This document shows, one piece after another, positions 18,961 to 28,065 of a stretch of DNA of 64,000 bases (positions are counted from its first letter, which is position 1; every line of letters begins with the position of its first letter). Where the stretch lies: positions 1,033,671 through 1,097,670 of the forward strand of contig NZ_QSNT01000003.1 of the NCBI RefSeq assembly GCF_009498525.1, given 5' to 3'. The notes under the pieces were generated by a model. It saw only the letters and a list, made by a program, of their open reading frames with translations. It made no database searches and was not told where the DNA came from. This stretch comes from Rhizobium sp. ICMP 5592. GTDB lineage: Bacteria; Pseudomonadota; Alphaproteobacteria; Rhizobiales; Rhizobiaceae. Both the position numbers and the translations under genes were made by a program.

Positions 18961-19479
18961 TTAGGTGTTTGCCTTTTTTGGCAAGAGAAGCTCGTCCAGA
19001 ATGACGCAGCCCGCCCCGATGGTGATGAAGCTGTCGGCGAGATTGAAGACGGCGAAGGACCATGTTTCCGTGTGGAAGAGAACGTAGTCGATCACATGGC
19101 CGTAGAGAAACCGGTCGATCAGGTTTCCGAGCGCGCCGGCGATGATCAGGGCGAAGCCGAGATGGGCAATCCAGCGATGGCTGGGTGTGCGCCGCCACAG
19201 CCAGATCACAAAGGCGACGATGACGAGCCGCATGCCGACGATGAACCAGCCATCCATGCCCGACAACATCGAGAAGGCGACACCGAGATTGTAGGTGCGG
19301 TAGAGCGCCAGCATCGGAATAACCGGCACCATCTCCTGCAGCGGCAGCCAGTGATCGACCATGATCTTCACGGCCTGGTCGAGGATGACGGCGATGATGA
19401 TGAAAATCAGGATCGGCAAGGGCCGAGAAAACAATGCGGGCTTGGCGGTGGCCTGATCGTTGATGTCGCTGTCGGTCAT
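18961..19479 (-). CDS. lspA: Lipoprotein signal peptidase (SPase II)
   Basis: 172 aa, four hydrophobic segments. LspA cleaves signal peptides of diacylglyceryl-prolipoproteins in the inner membrane. Catalytic aspartates are visible in GALGNLIDR and FNLADSFITIG, and the VILDQAVKIMVDHWL motif is at the N-terminus. The start overlaps the stop of the TrmH-family gene by 4 nt, making a three-gene operon with the two methyltransferase genes upstream. Confidence 0.94.
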   Translation of the reverse strand: MTDSDINDQATAKPALFSRPLPILIFIIIAVILDQAVKIMVDHWLPLQEMVPVIPMLALYRTYNLGVAFSMLSGMDGWFIVGMRLVIVAFVIWLWRRTPSHRWIAHLGFALIIAGALGNLIDRFLYGHVIDYVLFHTETWSFAVFNLADSFITIGAGCVILDELLLPKKANT

Positions 19480-20336
19480 CGTGTCTCGCTGAGAGTAAGA
19501 AGATGGCGGCGGGCTTCGAACAGCATCACCGCCGTCGCCACTGCCAGGTTGAGGCTGTCGGCGCGGCCGGACTGCGGAATGCGGGCAAGCGCATCGGCCT
19601 CTTTCGCCAGGGCGTCCGGCAGACCGGACTGCTCGTTGCCCATCAGGAGCACGACGGGCTTCTTCTTGTAGTCGATGGTGCGGTAATCGACCGCGCCGGC
19701 CAGATGCGTGGCAACGACGGCGACGCCGGCTGTCTTCTTCCAGGCCAGAAACTCTTCCGGCGTCGCTTTGACGACGGGAACGGCGAAAACCGAGCCCATG
19801 GTGGCGCGCACAGTTTCCAGCGAGAAGGGATCAGTCGTCTCGCCGACAAGAATTACGCCCGACGCGCCGGCCGCATCGGCGGTGCGGATGATGGTGCCGA
19901 GATTGCCGGGATCGCGCACGCGGTCGAGCGCCACCCAGGTCTCACCGGCTTTCGGCCTGACGTCCCGAAGCGGACGCCAGCGCTGGTCGAAAATGCCGAC
20001 CACCATCTGCGGATTGTCGCGGCGAGTGATGGACGCAATGACCTTTTCGCTGACTTCCAGCACCAACCCGCCGGCAGCGACGGTCTTGGCGGCCACTTGC
20101 TCGACCAGCGGCTTACCCTTGGCGGCCTTGGCGTAAACCAGCGTGCGGATGGTCCAGCCGAGTTCGAGCGCATCGATGACCAGCTTCAGGCCTTCCGCCA
20201 GGAAAGCGCCGCTCTCCTCGCGCGACTTCTTGTTGGTCAGCGCCTTGATGTCCTTGATGATCGGATTGGCAAGCGAGGTGACCTCCTTGACCTGTCCGAC
20301 CTTGCGGGGACCGTCACTTCTATAATCCTGGTTCAT
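19476..20336 (-). CDS. TrmH/SpoU-family RNA 2'-O-methyltransferase
   Basis: 286 aa. The N-terminal substrate-binding domain begins with EVTSLANPIIKDIKALTNKK, typical of the RlmB/TsnR-like branch. The C-terminal SpoU domain contains ALDRVRDPGNLGTIIRTADAAG (motif 1), VLLMGNEQSGLPD (motif 2) and IPQSGRADSLNLAVATAVMLFE (motif 3), which form the trefoil knot that binds SAM. The RNA target cannot be named from sequence. Start and stop both overlap neighbours by 4 nt, so translation is coupled within the operon. Confidence 0.88.
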   Translation of the reverse strand: MNQDYRSDGPRKVGQVKEVTSLANPIIKDIKALTNKKSREESGAFLAEGLKLVIDALELGWTIRTLVYAKAAKGKPLVEQVAAKTVAAGGLVLEVSEKVIASITRRDNPQMVVGIFDQRWRPLRDVRPKAGETWVALDRVRDPGNLGTIIRTADAAGASGVILVGETTDPFSLETVRATMGSVFAVPVVKATPEEFLAWKKTAGVAVVATHLAGAVDYRTIDYKKKPVVLLMGNEQSGLPDALAKEADALARIPQSGRADSLNLAVATAVMLFEARRHLLTLSETR

Positions 20337-21490
20337 TTCGGTACCCAGCGGCTGAAGAGAGATGTGGAAAGCGCCCTGCCCGGCGTCTTGCCATCGAGGC
20401 CGGCTTCGCGGATGACCAGTTCGCCGGATTCGACGGCGCCGCCGGCGCCGCGCATGGTTTCGCGCATCAGCTCATGGATCGAATAGAAGCTGGCGCGGAT
20501 GGAATAGGCCGTCAGCACGAGGCCAACCGCCTTGGGCGACAGGATCTCGCGGCAGATATCGAGCATCGACGGCAGGTGTTCGAAGAGATGCCAGACCTCG
20601 CCATTCGGGCCACGGCCGAATTTCGGCGGGTCGGTAAGGATGATGTCGTATTTATTGCCGCGCCGTTCCTCGCGCAGGATGAATTTCATCGCGTCTTCGC
20701 AGATCCAGCGGATCGGCAGCTTTTCCATGCGGCCGAGCGCCTGGTTTTCCCGCGCCCAGCCAATCGCCTTCTTCGAGGCGTCGACATGGGTCACTTCCGC
20801 GCCGGCGGCGGCGGCCACCAGCGAGGCAACGCCGGTATAGCCAAAAAGATTCAGCACCTTCAACGGCCGGTTCGCGGCTTCGACCTGCTGCTTCATCCAG
20901 GCCCAATGGACGATCTGCTCGGGGAAGACGCCGACATGGCGGAATGCGGTGAAACGGCCGAGGAAATCGACGCCAAGCAGTTTCAGCGGCCAGGTCTCGC
21001 CGAGCGCCTCGCGCGGAAACCGCCAGCGGCCCATGCCGTCCTCATCGGTATCGCCGGTGAAGATCGAATCGGCATTGTCCCAAACATGGGTGGGAAGCGA
21101 CGGCTGCCACAGCGCCTGCGCCTCGGGCCGTACGATACGGTAGGGACCATATTGCTCGAGCTTGAGCCCGTTGCCGGTGTCGATCAAGTGGAAATCGCCG
21201 GCGCCCATCGATTCGAGGATAACGGGCACGCGCTCGACCGGACGCTCGCCGCTGCGCGCGATCAGCGGGCGTTCCGGCGCCGCCGGAACAGGCGCCGCAT
21301 CGCGCGGCTCCGCCATTCGCTCGCCACGGTCGCGCGCAACCGCCGCCGGCCTCGGGCCGGCATCGCGCGCGGGCTTTACCGATGGCTTGCCGGCCTTGAC
21401 GGGCGCCTCTCGCCTTGCATCCCTTGGGGATTTTGCGCTCGCGCCGCCCGCTGCTCTCTGGCCGGGCCGGCTTTCCCTGTGTTTCACCAT
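20333..21490 (-). CDS. Class I SAM-dependent methyltransferase, RlmI/RlmK-like
   Basis: About 385 aa. The first 75 residues are basic, rich in Arg/Pro/Ala and probably disordered (MVKHRESRPG onward). The rest is a Methyltrans_SAM domain: ERVPVILESMGAGDFHLIDTG, LNLFGYTGVASLVAAAAGA (SAM motif I), THVDASKKAIGWA, and DIILTDPPKFGRG, the DPPKF motif of nucleic-acid methylases. This type usually methylates 23S rRNA. Sequence upstream of MVKH in the same frame is not conserved-looking, so the start is placed at 21490. Confidence 0.8.
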   Translation of the reverse strand: MVKHRESRPGQRAAGGASAKSPRDARREAPVKAGKPSVKPARDAGPRPAAVARDRGERMAEPRDAAPVPAAPERPLIARSGERPVERVPVILESMGAGDFHLIDTGNGLKLEQYGPYRIVRPEAQALWQPSLPTHVWDNADSIFTGDTDEDGMGRWRFPREALGETWPLKLLGVDFLGRFTAFRHVGVFPEQIVHWAWMKQQVEAANRPLKVLNLFGYTGVASLVAAAAGAEVTHVDASKKAIGWARENQALGRMEKLPIRWICEDAMKFILREERRGNKYDIILTDPPKFGRGPNGEVWHLFEHLPSMLDICREILSPKAVGLVLTAYSIRASFYSIHELMRETMRGAGGAVESGELVIREAGLDGKTPGRALSTSLFSRWVPK

Positions 21491-21602
21491 GCTTGTCTCG
21501 AAATTGATATGTGCGTGCAAATAGCATCTGCCCGCCACTTGGCAAAGCGCTTTCCGATCTGCGATGATCCCCGGACAAAATGCCAGATCGGGAGGATTGT
21601 GC

Positions 21603-22055
21603 ATGGACATGACCGGCGAAGAACGGATTGCCGCGCCGCGGGATGCGGTGTGGGCCGCGCTGAACGACCCTGACATTCTCAAGCAATGCATTCCCGGCTG
21701 CCAGAGCCTGGAGAGAATTTCGCCGACGGAGCTGACGGCAACGGTGAAGCTGAAGATCGGCCCGGTCTCCGCCTCTTTCAACGGCGAAGTGACACTCTCA
21801 AACATCAACGCGCCGGAGAGCTATACGATCTCCGGAGAAGGAAAAGGCGGGATTGCCGGCTTTGCCAAGGGCGGAGCCGATGTCGTGCTGAAGGCGGATG
21901 GTAACGAGACGATCCTGCAATATGAGGCGAAAGCCCAGGTCGGTGGCAAGATCGCCCAGCTCGGTTCGCGGCTGGTCGATTCGAGTGCGAAGAAACTGGC
22001 GCAGCAGTTTTTCGCCGACTTCACCGCAGCCATCAATGGCCAGGCCAGCACCTGA
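21603..22055 (+). CDS. CoxG-like SRPBCC-family protein
   Basis: 150 aa single START/SRPBCC domain of the carbon monoxide dehydrogenase subunit G family: MDMTGEERIAAPRDAVWAAL, DPDILKQCIPGCQSLERIS, LKIGPVSASFNGEVTL and YEAKAQVGGKIAQLGSRLVD are all family hallmarks. No cox structural genes are present, and solitary copies of this family are common, so a role in CO oxidation is not supported. GGGAGG lies 7 nt before the ATG. It is followed after 20 nt by a GNAT gene. Confidence 0.85.
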   Translation: MDMTGEERIAAPRDAVWAALNDPDILKQCIPGCQSLERISPTELTATVKLKIGPVSASFNGEVTLSNINAPESYTISGEGKGGIAGFAKGGADVVLKADGNETILQYEAKAQVGGKIAQLGSRLVDSSAKKLAQQFFADFTAAINGQAST

Positions 22056-22075
22056 TTGCCTCCTGAAGATCGCTC

Positions 22076-22525
22076 ATGACGTCCGAGGCAAACCACTGGA
22101 CTATCCGGCCGGCGCGCGAGCAGGACACGAACAGTCTCGCCGAGATCTATCTCGGCGTGCGCCGCCAGACTTTTATCTGGGTCGACCCTATCCGGTTCCA
22201 CCGCGAGGATTTCGCCGCGCATACGCAGGGCGAGCGCGTCTTCGTCTGCGAGGACCGCAGCGGCACGATCGCCGGCTTCCTGACGTTATGGGAACCGGAT
22301 GATTTCATCCATATGCTCTATATCCTGCCGGCATTTCAAGGCAGTGGCGCCGGCAGGGCGCTGCTCTCCGCCCTGCCGGATTGGCCCAAGCGGCGCTACC
22401 GGCTGAAATGCCTGGTGAAGAACACGCGCGCCATCGCCTTCTACCGCGCCATCGGCTTCAAAATCGTCGGCGACGGCGCATCGCCGGAAGGCGACTACAA
22501 GGACATGCAGCTCAGCGGCGACTAG
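22076..22525 (+). CDS. GNAT-family N-acetyltransferase
   Basis: 149 aa. IRPAREQDTNSLAEIYLGVRRQ at the N-terminus, FIHMLYILPAFQGSGAGRALL (acetyl-CoA site Q-x-x-G-x-G) near residue 80, and LKCLVKNTRAIAFYRAIGFKIVG at the C-terminus are classic GNAT motifs. The substrate is unknown. Probably co-transcribed with the CoxG-like gene. Confidence 0.85.
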   Translation: MTSEANHWTIRPAREQDTNSLAEIYLGVRRQTFIWVDPIRFHREDFAAHTQGERVFVCEDRSGTIAGFLTLWEPDDFIHMLYILPAFQGSGAGRALLSALPDWPKRRYRLKCLVKNTRAIAFYRAIGFKIVGDGASPEGDYKDMQLSGD

Positions 22526-22534
22526 ATATATGCA

Positions 22535-24265
22535 TCAGCCCGCCAATCGACGAAACGGCCAATCACCATTTTTCGATATTGCAGCAGAGCCTGGTTTTGC
22601 TGATGACGATACCGCATGCACTTCGAGTGTGAATAGTTTCAGCAACTCGAAGAGCTCGTCGGCTTCGGCGGACAGACTGCGCGCCGCAACGGCGGCGTCC
22701 TGAACCAGAGCCGTATTCTGCTGCGTGCCCCTATCCAGGATCGTGACCGCGCCATTGACTTCCCGAAGCGTCACCGCCTGTTCTTTCGCGACCTGAACGA
22801 TGGCGGAGACGTTTTTGTTTGCCCGCTCAACCTGCGATTCGATCGTCTGCAAAGTTGTGCCCGTCTCTGCCACCAGCGCTACACCGCTCTTTACGTGGTC
22901 CTGCGACAACGCAATCAAGCTTCCGATTTCCTTCGCGGCCTTTGCCGAACGTTGCGCCAGCTCGCGCACTTCCTGGGCAACGACGGCGAAGCCCTTGCCG
23001 GCGTCACCGGCACGGGCAGCCTCGATACCGGCATTCAGCGCCAGCAGGTTGGTCTGGAAGGCGATGTCGTCGATGACACCGATGATGCTGGATATCTCCT
23101 CGGATGAGGACTTGATCCTGGCCATGGCATCAATGGCGGACCGCACGACCGTTCCGGAGCGGATTGCGGTATCGCGGGTGTCGCGAACGAGTTGCCCGGC
23201 ATCCTCGGCATTATGGCTGGAATCGGCCACTGTCGTGGTGATCTCCTCGAGTGCCGCGGCGGTTTCCTCGACGGACATCGCCTGCTGTTCCGATCGCATG
23301 GAGATATCGTCGGTCGCCACATGAATCTTTTGCGCGCCGGCAGAGATTGCCCCGGCGGCTTCTGCCACGGACCGCATGGCATCCCGAAGTTTTCCAACCG
23401 CGCCGTTGAAGTCCAGGCGGAGCCTGTCGAGGGTCGGAATAAAGGGCGTGTCGAGGTGTTGCGTCAAATCGCCGTCCGACATCCGCTTGAGCGCCCCACC
23501 GAGCTGTTCGACATTGTTGACGCGGCCGGTCACATCGGTCGCGAATTTGACGACTTTGAAGACCTTGTTGTCCATGTCGAAGATCGGATTGTACGACGCC
23601 TGGATGAAGATCCTCCGGCCACCCTTGCCGATACGCATGAACTCGTCGGCGATAAACTCGCCCTTGGCCAGCCGCTGCCAGAATTGACGATAGCTCTCGC
23701 TGGCAGCGTATGTACCATCGCAGAACAGCGAATGATGCTTGCCCTGTATCTCCGACAGCTCGTAGCCCATTGTCGCCAGAAAGTTTGCGTTCGCGGCGAG
23801 GACGCCGCCATCTGGCGTGAACTCGATAACAGCCTGCGAGCGCGACAGGGCATTCAGCTTGCCGGCATCCTCGATGCTCTTGAGCTTTTCGGCCGTTATG
23901 TCGGTCGCGACTTTCACGACCTTATAAGGTTTTCCATGTTTGAAAATCGGATTGTAGGAGGCTTCGATCCAGATCTCCCTGCCGCCCTTGCCGATGCGCT
24001 TGTATTGCCTTCTGTCGAATTCACCCCGGCCGAGCTTAGCCCAGAATTCGGAATAGTCAGGCGAGTTGACTTCAGCCGGTGCGACGAACATGCGATGCTG
24101 TTGTCCGACGATTTCCGTGAGCTCATAACCAACCGTGCGGCAGAAATTCGCGTTTGCTGTTAAGATTCTCCCGGTCACATCGAATTCGATGATCGCCAAG
24201 GATTTATCCATCGCGGCGAGCACTGCCGCCGAGTCGGAACCAAAATTCAATGATATTGCTTTCAT
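22535..24265 (-). CDS. Soluble methyl-accepting chemotaxis protein with two PAS domains
   Basis: About 576 aa without membrane segments, so a cytoplasmic receptor. PAS1 (about 10-115) and PAS2 (about 130-240) are near-duplicates, each with a NANF...GYEL core and a GKGGR(E/R)I(W/F)I(E/Q)ASYNPIF strand, the PAS_3/PAC layout often associated with redox or haem sensing. The MCP signalling domain has the conserved hairpin tip (DIAFQTNLLALNAGIEAARAG, then GFAVVAQEVRELAQRS). There is no C-terminal CheR/CheB pentapeptide. AGGAGA precedes the ATG at 24265. No che genes are nearby. Confidence 0.9.
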   Translation of the reverse strand: MKAISLNFGSDSAAVLAAMDKSLAIIEFDVTGRILTANANFCRTVGYELTEIVGQQHRMFVAPAEVNSPDYSEFWAKLGRGEFDRRQYKRIGKGGREIWIEASYNPIFKHGKPYKVVKVATDITAEKLKSIEDAGKLNALSRSQAVIEFTPDGGVLAANANFLATMGYELSEIQGKHHSLFCDGTYAASESYRQFWQRLAKGEFIADEFMRIGKGGRRIFIQASYNPIFDMDNKVFKVVKFATDVTGRVNNVEQLGGALKRMSDGDLTQHLDTPFIPTLDRLRLDFNGAVGKLRDAMRSVAEAAGAISAGAQKIHVATDDISMRSEQQAMSVEETAAALEEITTTVADSSHNAEDAGQLVRDTRDTAIRSGTVVRSAIDAMARIKSSSEEISSIIGVIDDIAFQTNLLALNAGIEAARAGDAGKGFAVVAQEVRELAQRSAKAAKEIGSLIALSQDHVKSGVALVAETGTTLQTIESQVERANKNVSAIVQVAKEQAVTLREVNGAVTILDRGTQQNTALVQDAAVAARSLSAEADELFELLKLFTLEVHAVSSSAKPGSAAISKNGDWPFRRLAG

Positions 24266-24586
24266 CGGATCGTCTCCTGATGCCGCTACACGTCGATCGT
24301 GCGGCCGAGGCAAAGTGAAGCTGATAGAGACGCCTTGCCTGCAATCATCGTTCTTGCGAAGACGTCCCTGGAATCTATCGCCTCAGCTGATTGGGACACG
24401 AAGATTAATCGCTCCCTAAGCTTGGCTCTCTTCAGGAAATTGCCCGCATAAAATGGATAGAGCTACGCAAAGTGTATAGCTGTTCTTGCATTCCGGCTGA
24501 TCCGGAGAGCGCTACCCGCCCATCGTCGATACGATACTACCTTGCTATACCCTCGATAGGGCGAAGAGCACGGAAACGGCTATTAA
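24266..24586. other. Intergenic stretch of 321 bp, no gene recognised
   Basis: Lies upstream of the chemoreceptor gene and downstream of the lapA-domain gene. I see no conserved open frame. Small inverted repeats occur (TCCGG/CCGGA near 24510, ATCGT/ACGAT near 24525, CCCT/AGGG near 24553). The sequence just upstream of 24265 should hold the receptor promoter, but I cannot point to convincing -35/-10 boxes. Confidence 0.6.
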
Positions 24587-24919
24587 TCACTTCGAGGGAA
24601 GCTGGCCGGCGATCTGTTCGGCGCGGCTACGATGCTTGTCGGCTTCGGCATGCCAGTGGACGGCTTCGCGCGACTGATTGCGGGCGCGCTTGCGGTGTTT
24701 ACCCTGGTTGACCCAGGTGACCGCCGCGCCGACCACCATGCCGAGGATCAGCGCGACAAATAACAGCACGAACAGCGGCGCATGCAGCGACAGCACCTGA
24801 TCCTCGGGCCTGAACGGATTGAGCGCGAGCGTGGCGGATTGCCGGTTGGCAACGCAGAAGACGATCAGGATGATGCCAAGCGGCAGCAATATCAGCAGAT
24901 TGATGATCTTCTTGGCCAT
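24587..24919 (-). CDS. LapA-domain (DUF1049) inner-membrane protein
   Basis: 110 aa. Two membrane segments (about residues 5-24 and 45-68), then a basic cytoplasmic tail GKHRKRARNQSREAVHW with coiled-coil character. AKKIINLLILLPLGIILIVFCVANRQ matches the lipopolysaccharide assembly protein A (LapA/YciS) domain. In gammaproteobacteria LapA works with LapB in LPS assembly; here the neighbours are ihfB and sppA, an order common in rhizobia. The exact function in rhizobia is not established from sequence. Confidence 0.82.
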   Translation of the reverse strand: MAKKIINLLILLPLGIILIVFCVANRQSATLALNPFRPEDQVLSLHAPLFVLLFVALILGMVVGAAVTWVNQGKHRKRARNQSREAVHWHAEADKHRSRAEQIAGQLPSK

Positions 24920-25075
24920 TGCGCACGCTCCTGTATCCCGGCGTTTTCGTGCACTGCACTCATCTCGCCTCTAGCCGCAGAATTAATAAAGACAGGGCTG
25001 AGTTCAAGTGCCACCAGGTTGCGGCACGATGATGTCCACCGGGGATATCACGAGGGACATCGTTCAAAACGACAC

Positions 25076-25384
25076 TTAATTGTCGTCGTCGTCTTCGTCG
25101 CCAGCGCCGGGATTGAGGCGTTCGCGCAGCTCCTTGCCCGTCTTGAAGAAGGGAACCCATTTTTCCTCGACGAACACGGTGTCGCCGGTGCGTGGGTTGC
25201 GGCCGGAGCGCGAAGGACGGTTCTTGACGGAGAAAGCGCCGAAGCCGCGTAGCTCCACTCGGTTGCCGGCGGCGAGCGCATCGGTGATCTCGTCGAGGAC
25301 CGCGTTGACGATATTTTCGACGTCGCGGTGATAGAGATGCGGGTTACGAGCCGCAACAATCTGCACCAATTCCGACTTGATCAC
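25076..25384 (-). CDS. ihfB: Integration host factor subunit beta
   Basis: 102 aa HU/IHF-family DNA-bending protein. Features: IKSELVQIVAARNPHLYHRDVENIVNAVLDEI and VELRGFGAFSVKNRPSRSGRNPRTGDTV, containing the conserved GFG and the RxxRNPxTG arm that intercalates DNA. It ends in an acidic tail. The start is GTG (25384) with AAGGGGG 6 nt upstream. It forms a heterodimer with IhfA, often assisting sigma-54 promoters (rpoN lies 4 kb away). Confidence 0.94.
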   Translation of the reverse strand: MIKSELVQIVAARNPHLYHRDVENIVNAVLDEITDALAAGNRVELRGFGAFSVKNRPSRSGRNPRTGDTVFVEEKWVPFFKTGKELRERLNPGAGDEDDDDN

Positions 25385-25411
25385 GGTTTGCCCCCTTAAA
25401 TCATTGATTTA

Positions 25412-26368
25412 TCAATTGGCTGCACCCTGCCAAACAGAAAGCAGGCCGTCAAGAAACAACTTCTCGGTCATTATTTTCTGGAGATCCTCTCCCTTCACAA
25501 AATCATCATAACCGAAGAGATTTAGCAACCAGGAAGCAGCGCCCGGCCAAAAGAAGGAGGAGGTTTTGTTCTCGGCCTTCCAGTCGACGATCGGCAGGTC
25601 TTTCTTGACCTTGCGCGTATCGAGATAGGCGCGGATTTCGTCCTCGCCGCCGAGCGTGTCGACCAGCTTGTTCTGCAACGCCTGTCGGCCGGTGAAAATG
25701 CTGCCGTCCGCGAGCTTCAGCACCTCTTCGCGCGGCAACTTCCGCCGATCGGCGACAAGATCGACGAACCAGTCGTAGCTATCCATCACCATGTTGCGGA
25801 TCATGGCCTTGGCATCTTCGCTCGGTGGATGGAAAGGCGACGGCTCGGCCTTCATCGGCGACGACTTGATCTCCTCCAGCGAAACGCCAAGTTTGTCGAG
25901 GAGCTCCTTGGTCTGCGGATACTGGAAGATCACGCCGATGGAACCGGTAATCGAGGTGTCGCCCGCGACAATATCGTCGCCGGCCGTGGCAATCATATAG
26001 CCGGCGGAGGCGGCGACGGTGCGGATATCGGAAACAACGGGCTTCTTGTCGGCGACGGCGCGGATGGCCTTGAAGATCCGTTCGCCGCCATAGGTCGTGC
26101 CGCCGGTCGACGAGATCGACACAATCAGCGCCTTGACCTGATCATTGTCCTTGATCTTCTTCAGCCGCTCCAGAAGCTCGCCATCGTCCTGGATGAGACC
26201 GGAAATAGCGACACGAGCTATCTGCGGACCGCGTGTATCCGGCAGGTCGGCAGCAAAGAAACGGTAGAGAGCAAAACCAAGCCCCACGAGAAGAAGAACG
26301 GCGATGATGCGCCAAAAGCCAAGTTTGCGGCGCAATTGCCGCCGATCTGCGATTGCAGAACTGTCCAT
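25412..26368 (-). CDS. sppA: Signal peptide peptidase SppA (short form)
   Basis: 318 aa S49-family serine protease with one N-terminal membrane anchor (about residues 18-38). The nucleophile is probably the Ser in VAASAGYMIATAG, and TGSIGVIFQ is also conserved. The Lys of the Ser-Lys dyad probably lies in LEEIKSSPMKAEPSPF. Ordinary short-form length. It digests signal peptides left in the membrane. It is followed by ihfB on the same strand with a 27 nt gap. Confidence 0.92.
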   Translation of the reverse strand: MDSSAIADRRQLRRKLGFWRIIAVLLLVGLGFALYRFFAADLPDTRGPQIARVAISGLIQDDGELLERLKKIKDNDQVKALIVSISSTGGTTYGGERIFKAIRAVADKKPVVSDIRTVAASAGYMIATAGDDIVAGDTSITGSIGVIFQYPQTKELLDKLGVSLEEIKSSPMKAEPSPFHPPSEDAKAMIRNMVMDSYDWFVDLVADRRKLPREEVLKLADGSIFTGRQALQNKLVDTLGGEDEIRAYLDTRKVKKDLPIVDWKAENKTSSFFWPGAASWLLNLFGYDDFVKGEDLQKIMTEKLFLDGLLSVWQGAAN

Positions 26369-26700
26369 GACGCCTTATCTCTCCCCTTGTCGTAAACTGG
26401 GCATGCTGCAACCGGATATATATTACCTTGAAACCGGCGCAATCCTTCGCGAATATGCTGGCCGTCTTTTCGAGATTATACATCGGGGCTTTTGTCCAGT
26501 ACGTCGTCATCAGATAGGGTGTCACCCGATCCGATGAAACAGGCATCCATTATGTTTTTCTGCTAAATTTCCTCAGGCGCGGAAAAAAATCCATATTGGC
26601 AAGCCAATGCAATAATGCGAAACGATCCGGCGGGCTTGTTGGCACAGTCTGTGCATAACCCAATGCGGTTTTCCGGATCTAGAGAACACGGACCTGTTGC
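26369..26700. other. Divergent intergenic region, sppA/lptC
   Basis: 332 bp between divergent genes, with no open frame I can support. It contains a perfect 14-bp palindrome ATTGGC-AA-GCCAAT (26595-26608), about 90 bp before lptC, which might be an operator. Promoters for both sides must lie here, but I cannot place them confidently. Confidence 0.55.
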
Positions 26701-27387
26701 ATGCTCAATACTATCGAGACCACCGGCCAGGCGATCGGCTCCGAGCTGGAAAGGAACGCGTATAAGGACGCGATCTTCCATTCCACGCGCGTGCGCAAGC
26801 TGAAGATAGTCCTCCCCGTGGCCGCTCTGATCGTTTCGTTGATCTTCATCGCCGTCTCGCTGGTCCGCGCCTATCTGCCGGAAAACATCCAGATCGAAGG
26901 CGCAAGAATCGAAGACGGCAAGGTTGTGATGGAACGTCCCGCCATCGCCGGCCGCAACAAGGACGGCATCAATTATTCCATGCTCGCCGAGAAGGCGCTG
27001 CAGGATATCAAAAATCCGAACATGATCACGCTCAAGAGCATCAAGGCCTCCATGCCGGTCAACAACGACGTGATTGCGCATGTGACGGCCGAGAGCGCGG
27101 ATTTCGACCGCCAGGCCGACACGCTGAAGCTCACCGACCCCTTTACCATTCTGATGGACAATGGCTTGCGCGCCGAATTCCGGACTGCCTTCCTCGACGT
27201 CAAGAAGGGCGACCTCTCCAGCCAGGATCAGGTTGCAATCTACAGAGGCGGCATGTCGGTTGTTGCGCAGTCGCTCAAGATGACGGATAAGGGGAGCGTA
27301 ATCGAATTCGACGGACAGGTTCGGATGAATATTGATCCGACCACACTCCACAATAAAGCTAGCGAACAACGGCCGGGCGGTTCATGA
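26701..27387 (+). CDS. lptC: LPS export ABC transporter periplasmic protein LptC
   Basis: 228 aa. Single N-terminal membrane segment (about residues 38-60), preceded by a basic cytoplasmic stretch (STRVRKLK), then a periplasmic beta-jellyroll (VMERPAIAGRNKDGINYSM, LTDPFTILMDNG). Alphaproteobacterial LptC proteins have this longer cytoplasmic N-terminus. It bridges LptB2FG to LptA in LPS transport. Overlaps lptA by 4 nt. Confidence 0.9.
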   Translation: MLNTIETTGQAIGSELERNAYKDAIFHSTRVRKLKIVLPVAALIVSLIFIAVSLVRAYLPENIQIEGARIEDGKVVMERPAIAGRNKDGINYSMLAEKALQDIKNPNMITLKSIKASMPVNNDVIAHVTAESADFDRQADTLKLTDPFTILMDNGLRAEFRTAFLDVKKGDLSSQDQVAIYRGGMSVVAQSLKMTDKGSVIEFDGQVRMNIDPTTLHNKASEQRPGGS

Positions 27388-28052
27388 TAAACGATTGGCA
27401 ATATTCCCTTTTTAACTCCAACCTGCGTAAGGCGGGTCTTCTCTGTGCTTTCGGTGCGCTGGCATTTTTAGCCGCGCCCGGCGCTGACGCCCAGACGACG
27501 ACAAGCAAGATGCCCGGCCTCGCCCTTTCCAGCGACCAGCCAATCCAGATCGAAAGCGACAAGCTGGAAATCCACGACGCGGAAAGCCAGGCGGTCTTTA
27601 CCGGCAACGTCAAGGTTGTCCAGGGCACGACGACGATGCAGGCCGGCAAGATGACGGTCTTCTACAAGAAGAAGCAACCCGCCGCCGATGCCGCCGACGC
27701 CAAGCCGGCGACCGACAATCCGGTCGCCAAGGCCGCCAAGGAACAGAACCAGTCGCTGGTCTCCGGCGATGCCAATATCGACCACATTCTGGTCACCAAC
27801 AAGGTCTACCTCGTCTCCGGCACACAGACGGCGACGGCGGATGACGGCTCCTTCGACATGGCGAACCAGCTTGCGGTCCTCAAGGGCCAGAAGGTCGTAT
27901 TGACCGATGGGCCGAATGTTTTCACCGGCTGCCAGCTGACCGTGCACATGGCAACGGGCGAAGCGCAACTGGATGCCTGCGGTGGCCGCGTCCAGATTCA
28001 GCTCGATCCGAAGTCGCAGCAAGTGCAGCAGCAACAGCAAAAAAAGAATTGA
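27384..28052 (+). CDS. lptA: LPS transport periplasmic protein LptA
   Basis: 222 aa. Signal peptide with hydrophobic core LLCAFGALAFLAAPGADAQ (cleavage near residue 36), then an OstA-like domain: PIQIESDKLEIHDAESQAVFTGNVKVVQGTTTMQAG. An insertion rich in Ala/Lys/Asp (about residues 95-120) interrupts the repeat, and the C-terminus ends in a poly-Gln stretch. Carries LPS across the periplasm. The ATG overlaps the lptC stop. Confidence 0.92.
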   Translation: MINDWQYSLFNSNLRKAGLLCAFGALAFLAAPGADAQTTTSKMPGLALSSDQPIQIESDKLEIHDAESQAVFTGNVKVVQGTTTMQAGKMTVFYKKKQPAADAADAKPATDNPVAKAAKEQNQSLVSGDANIDHILVTNKVYLVSGTQTATADDGSFDMANQLAVLKGQKVVLTDGPNVFTGCQLTVHMATGEAQLDACGGRVQIQLDPKSQQVQQQQQKKN

Positions 28053-28065
28053 TTCTGGCGACCTC

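Noticed and set aside
21603..22055. Carbon monoxide dehydrogenase accessory gene coxG
   Set aside because: The domain is right, but there are no coxMSL or maturation genes in the window; solitary CoxG-like proteins have other, unknown roles.
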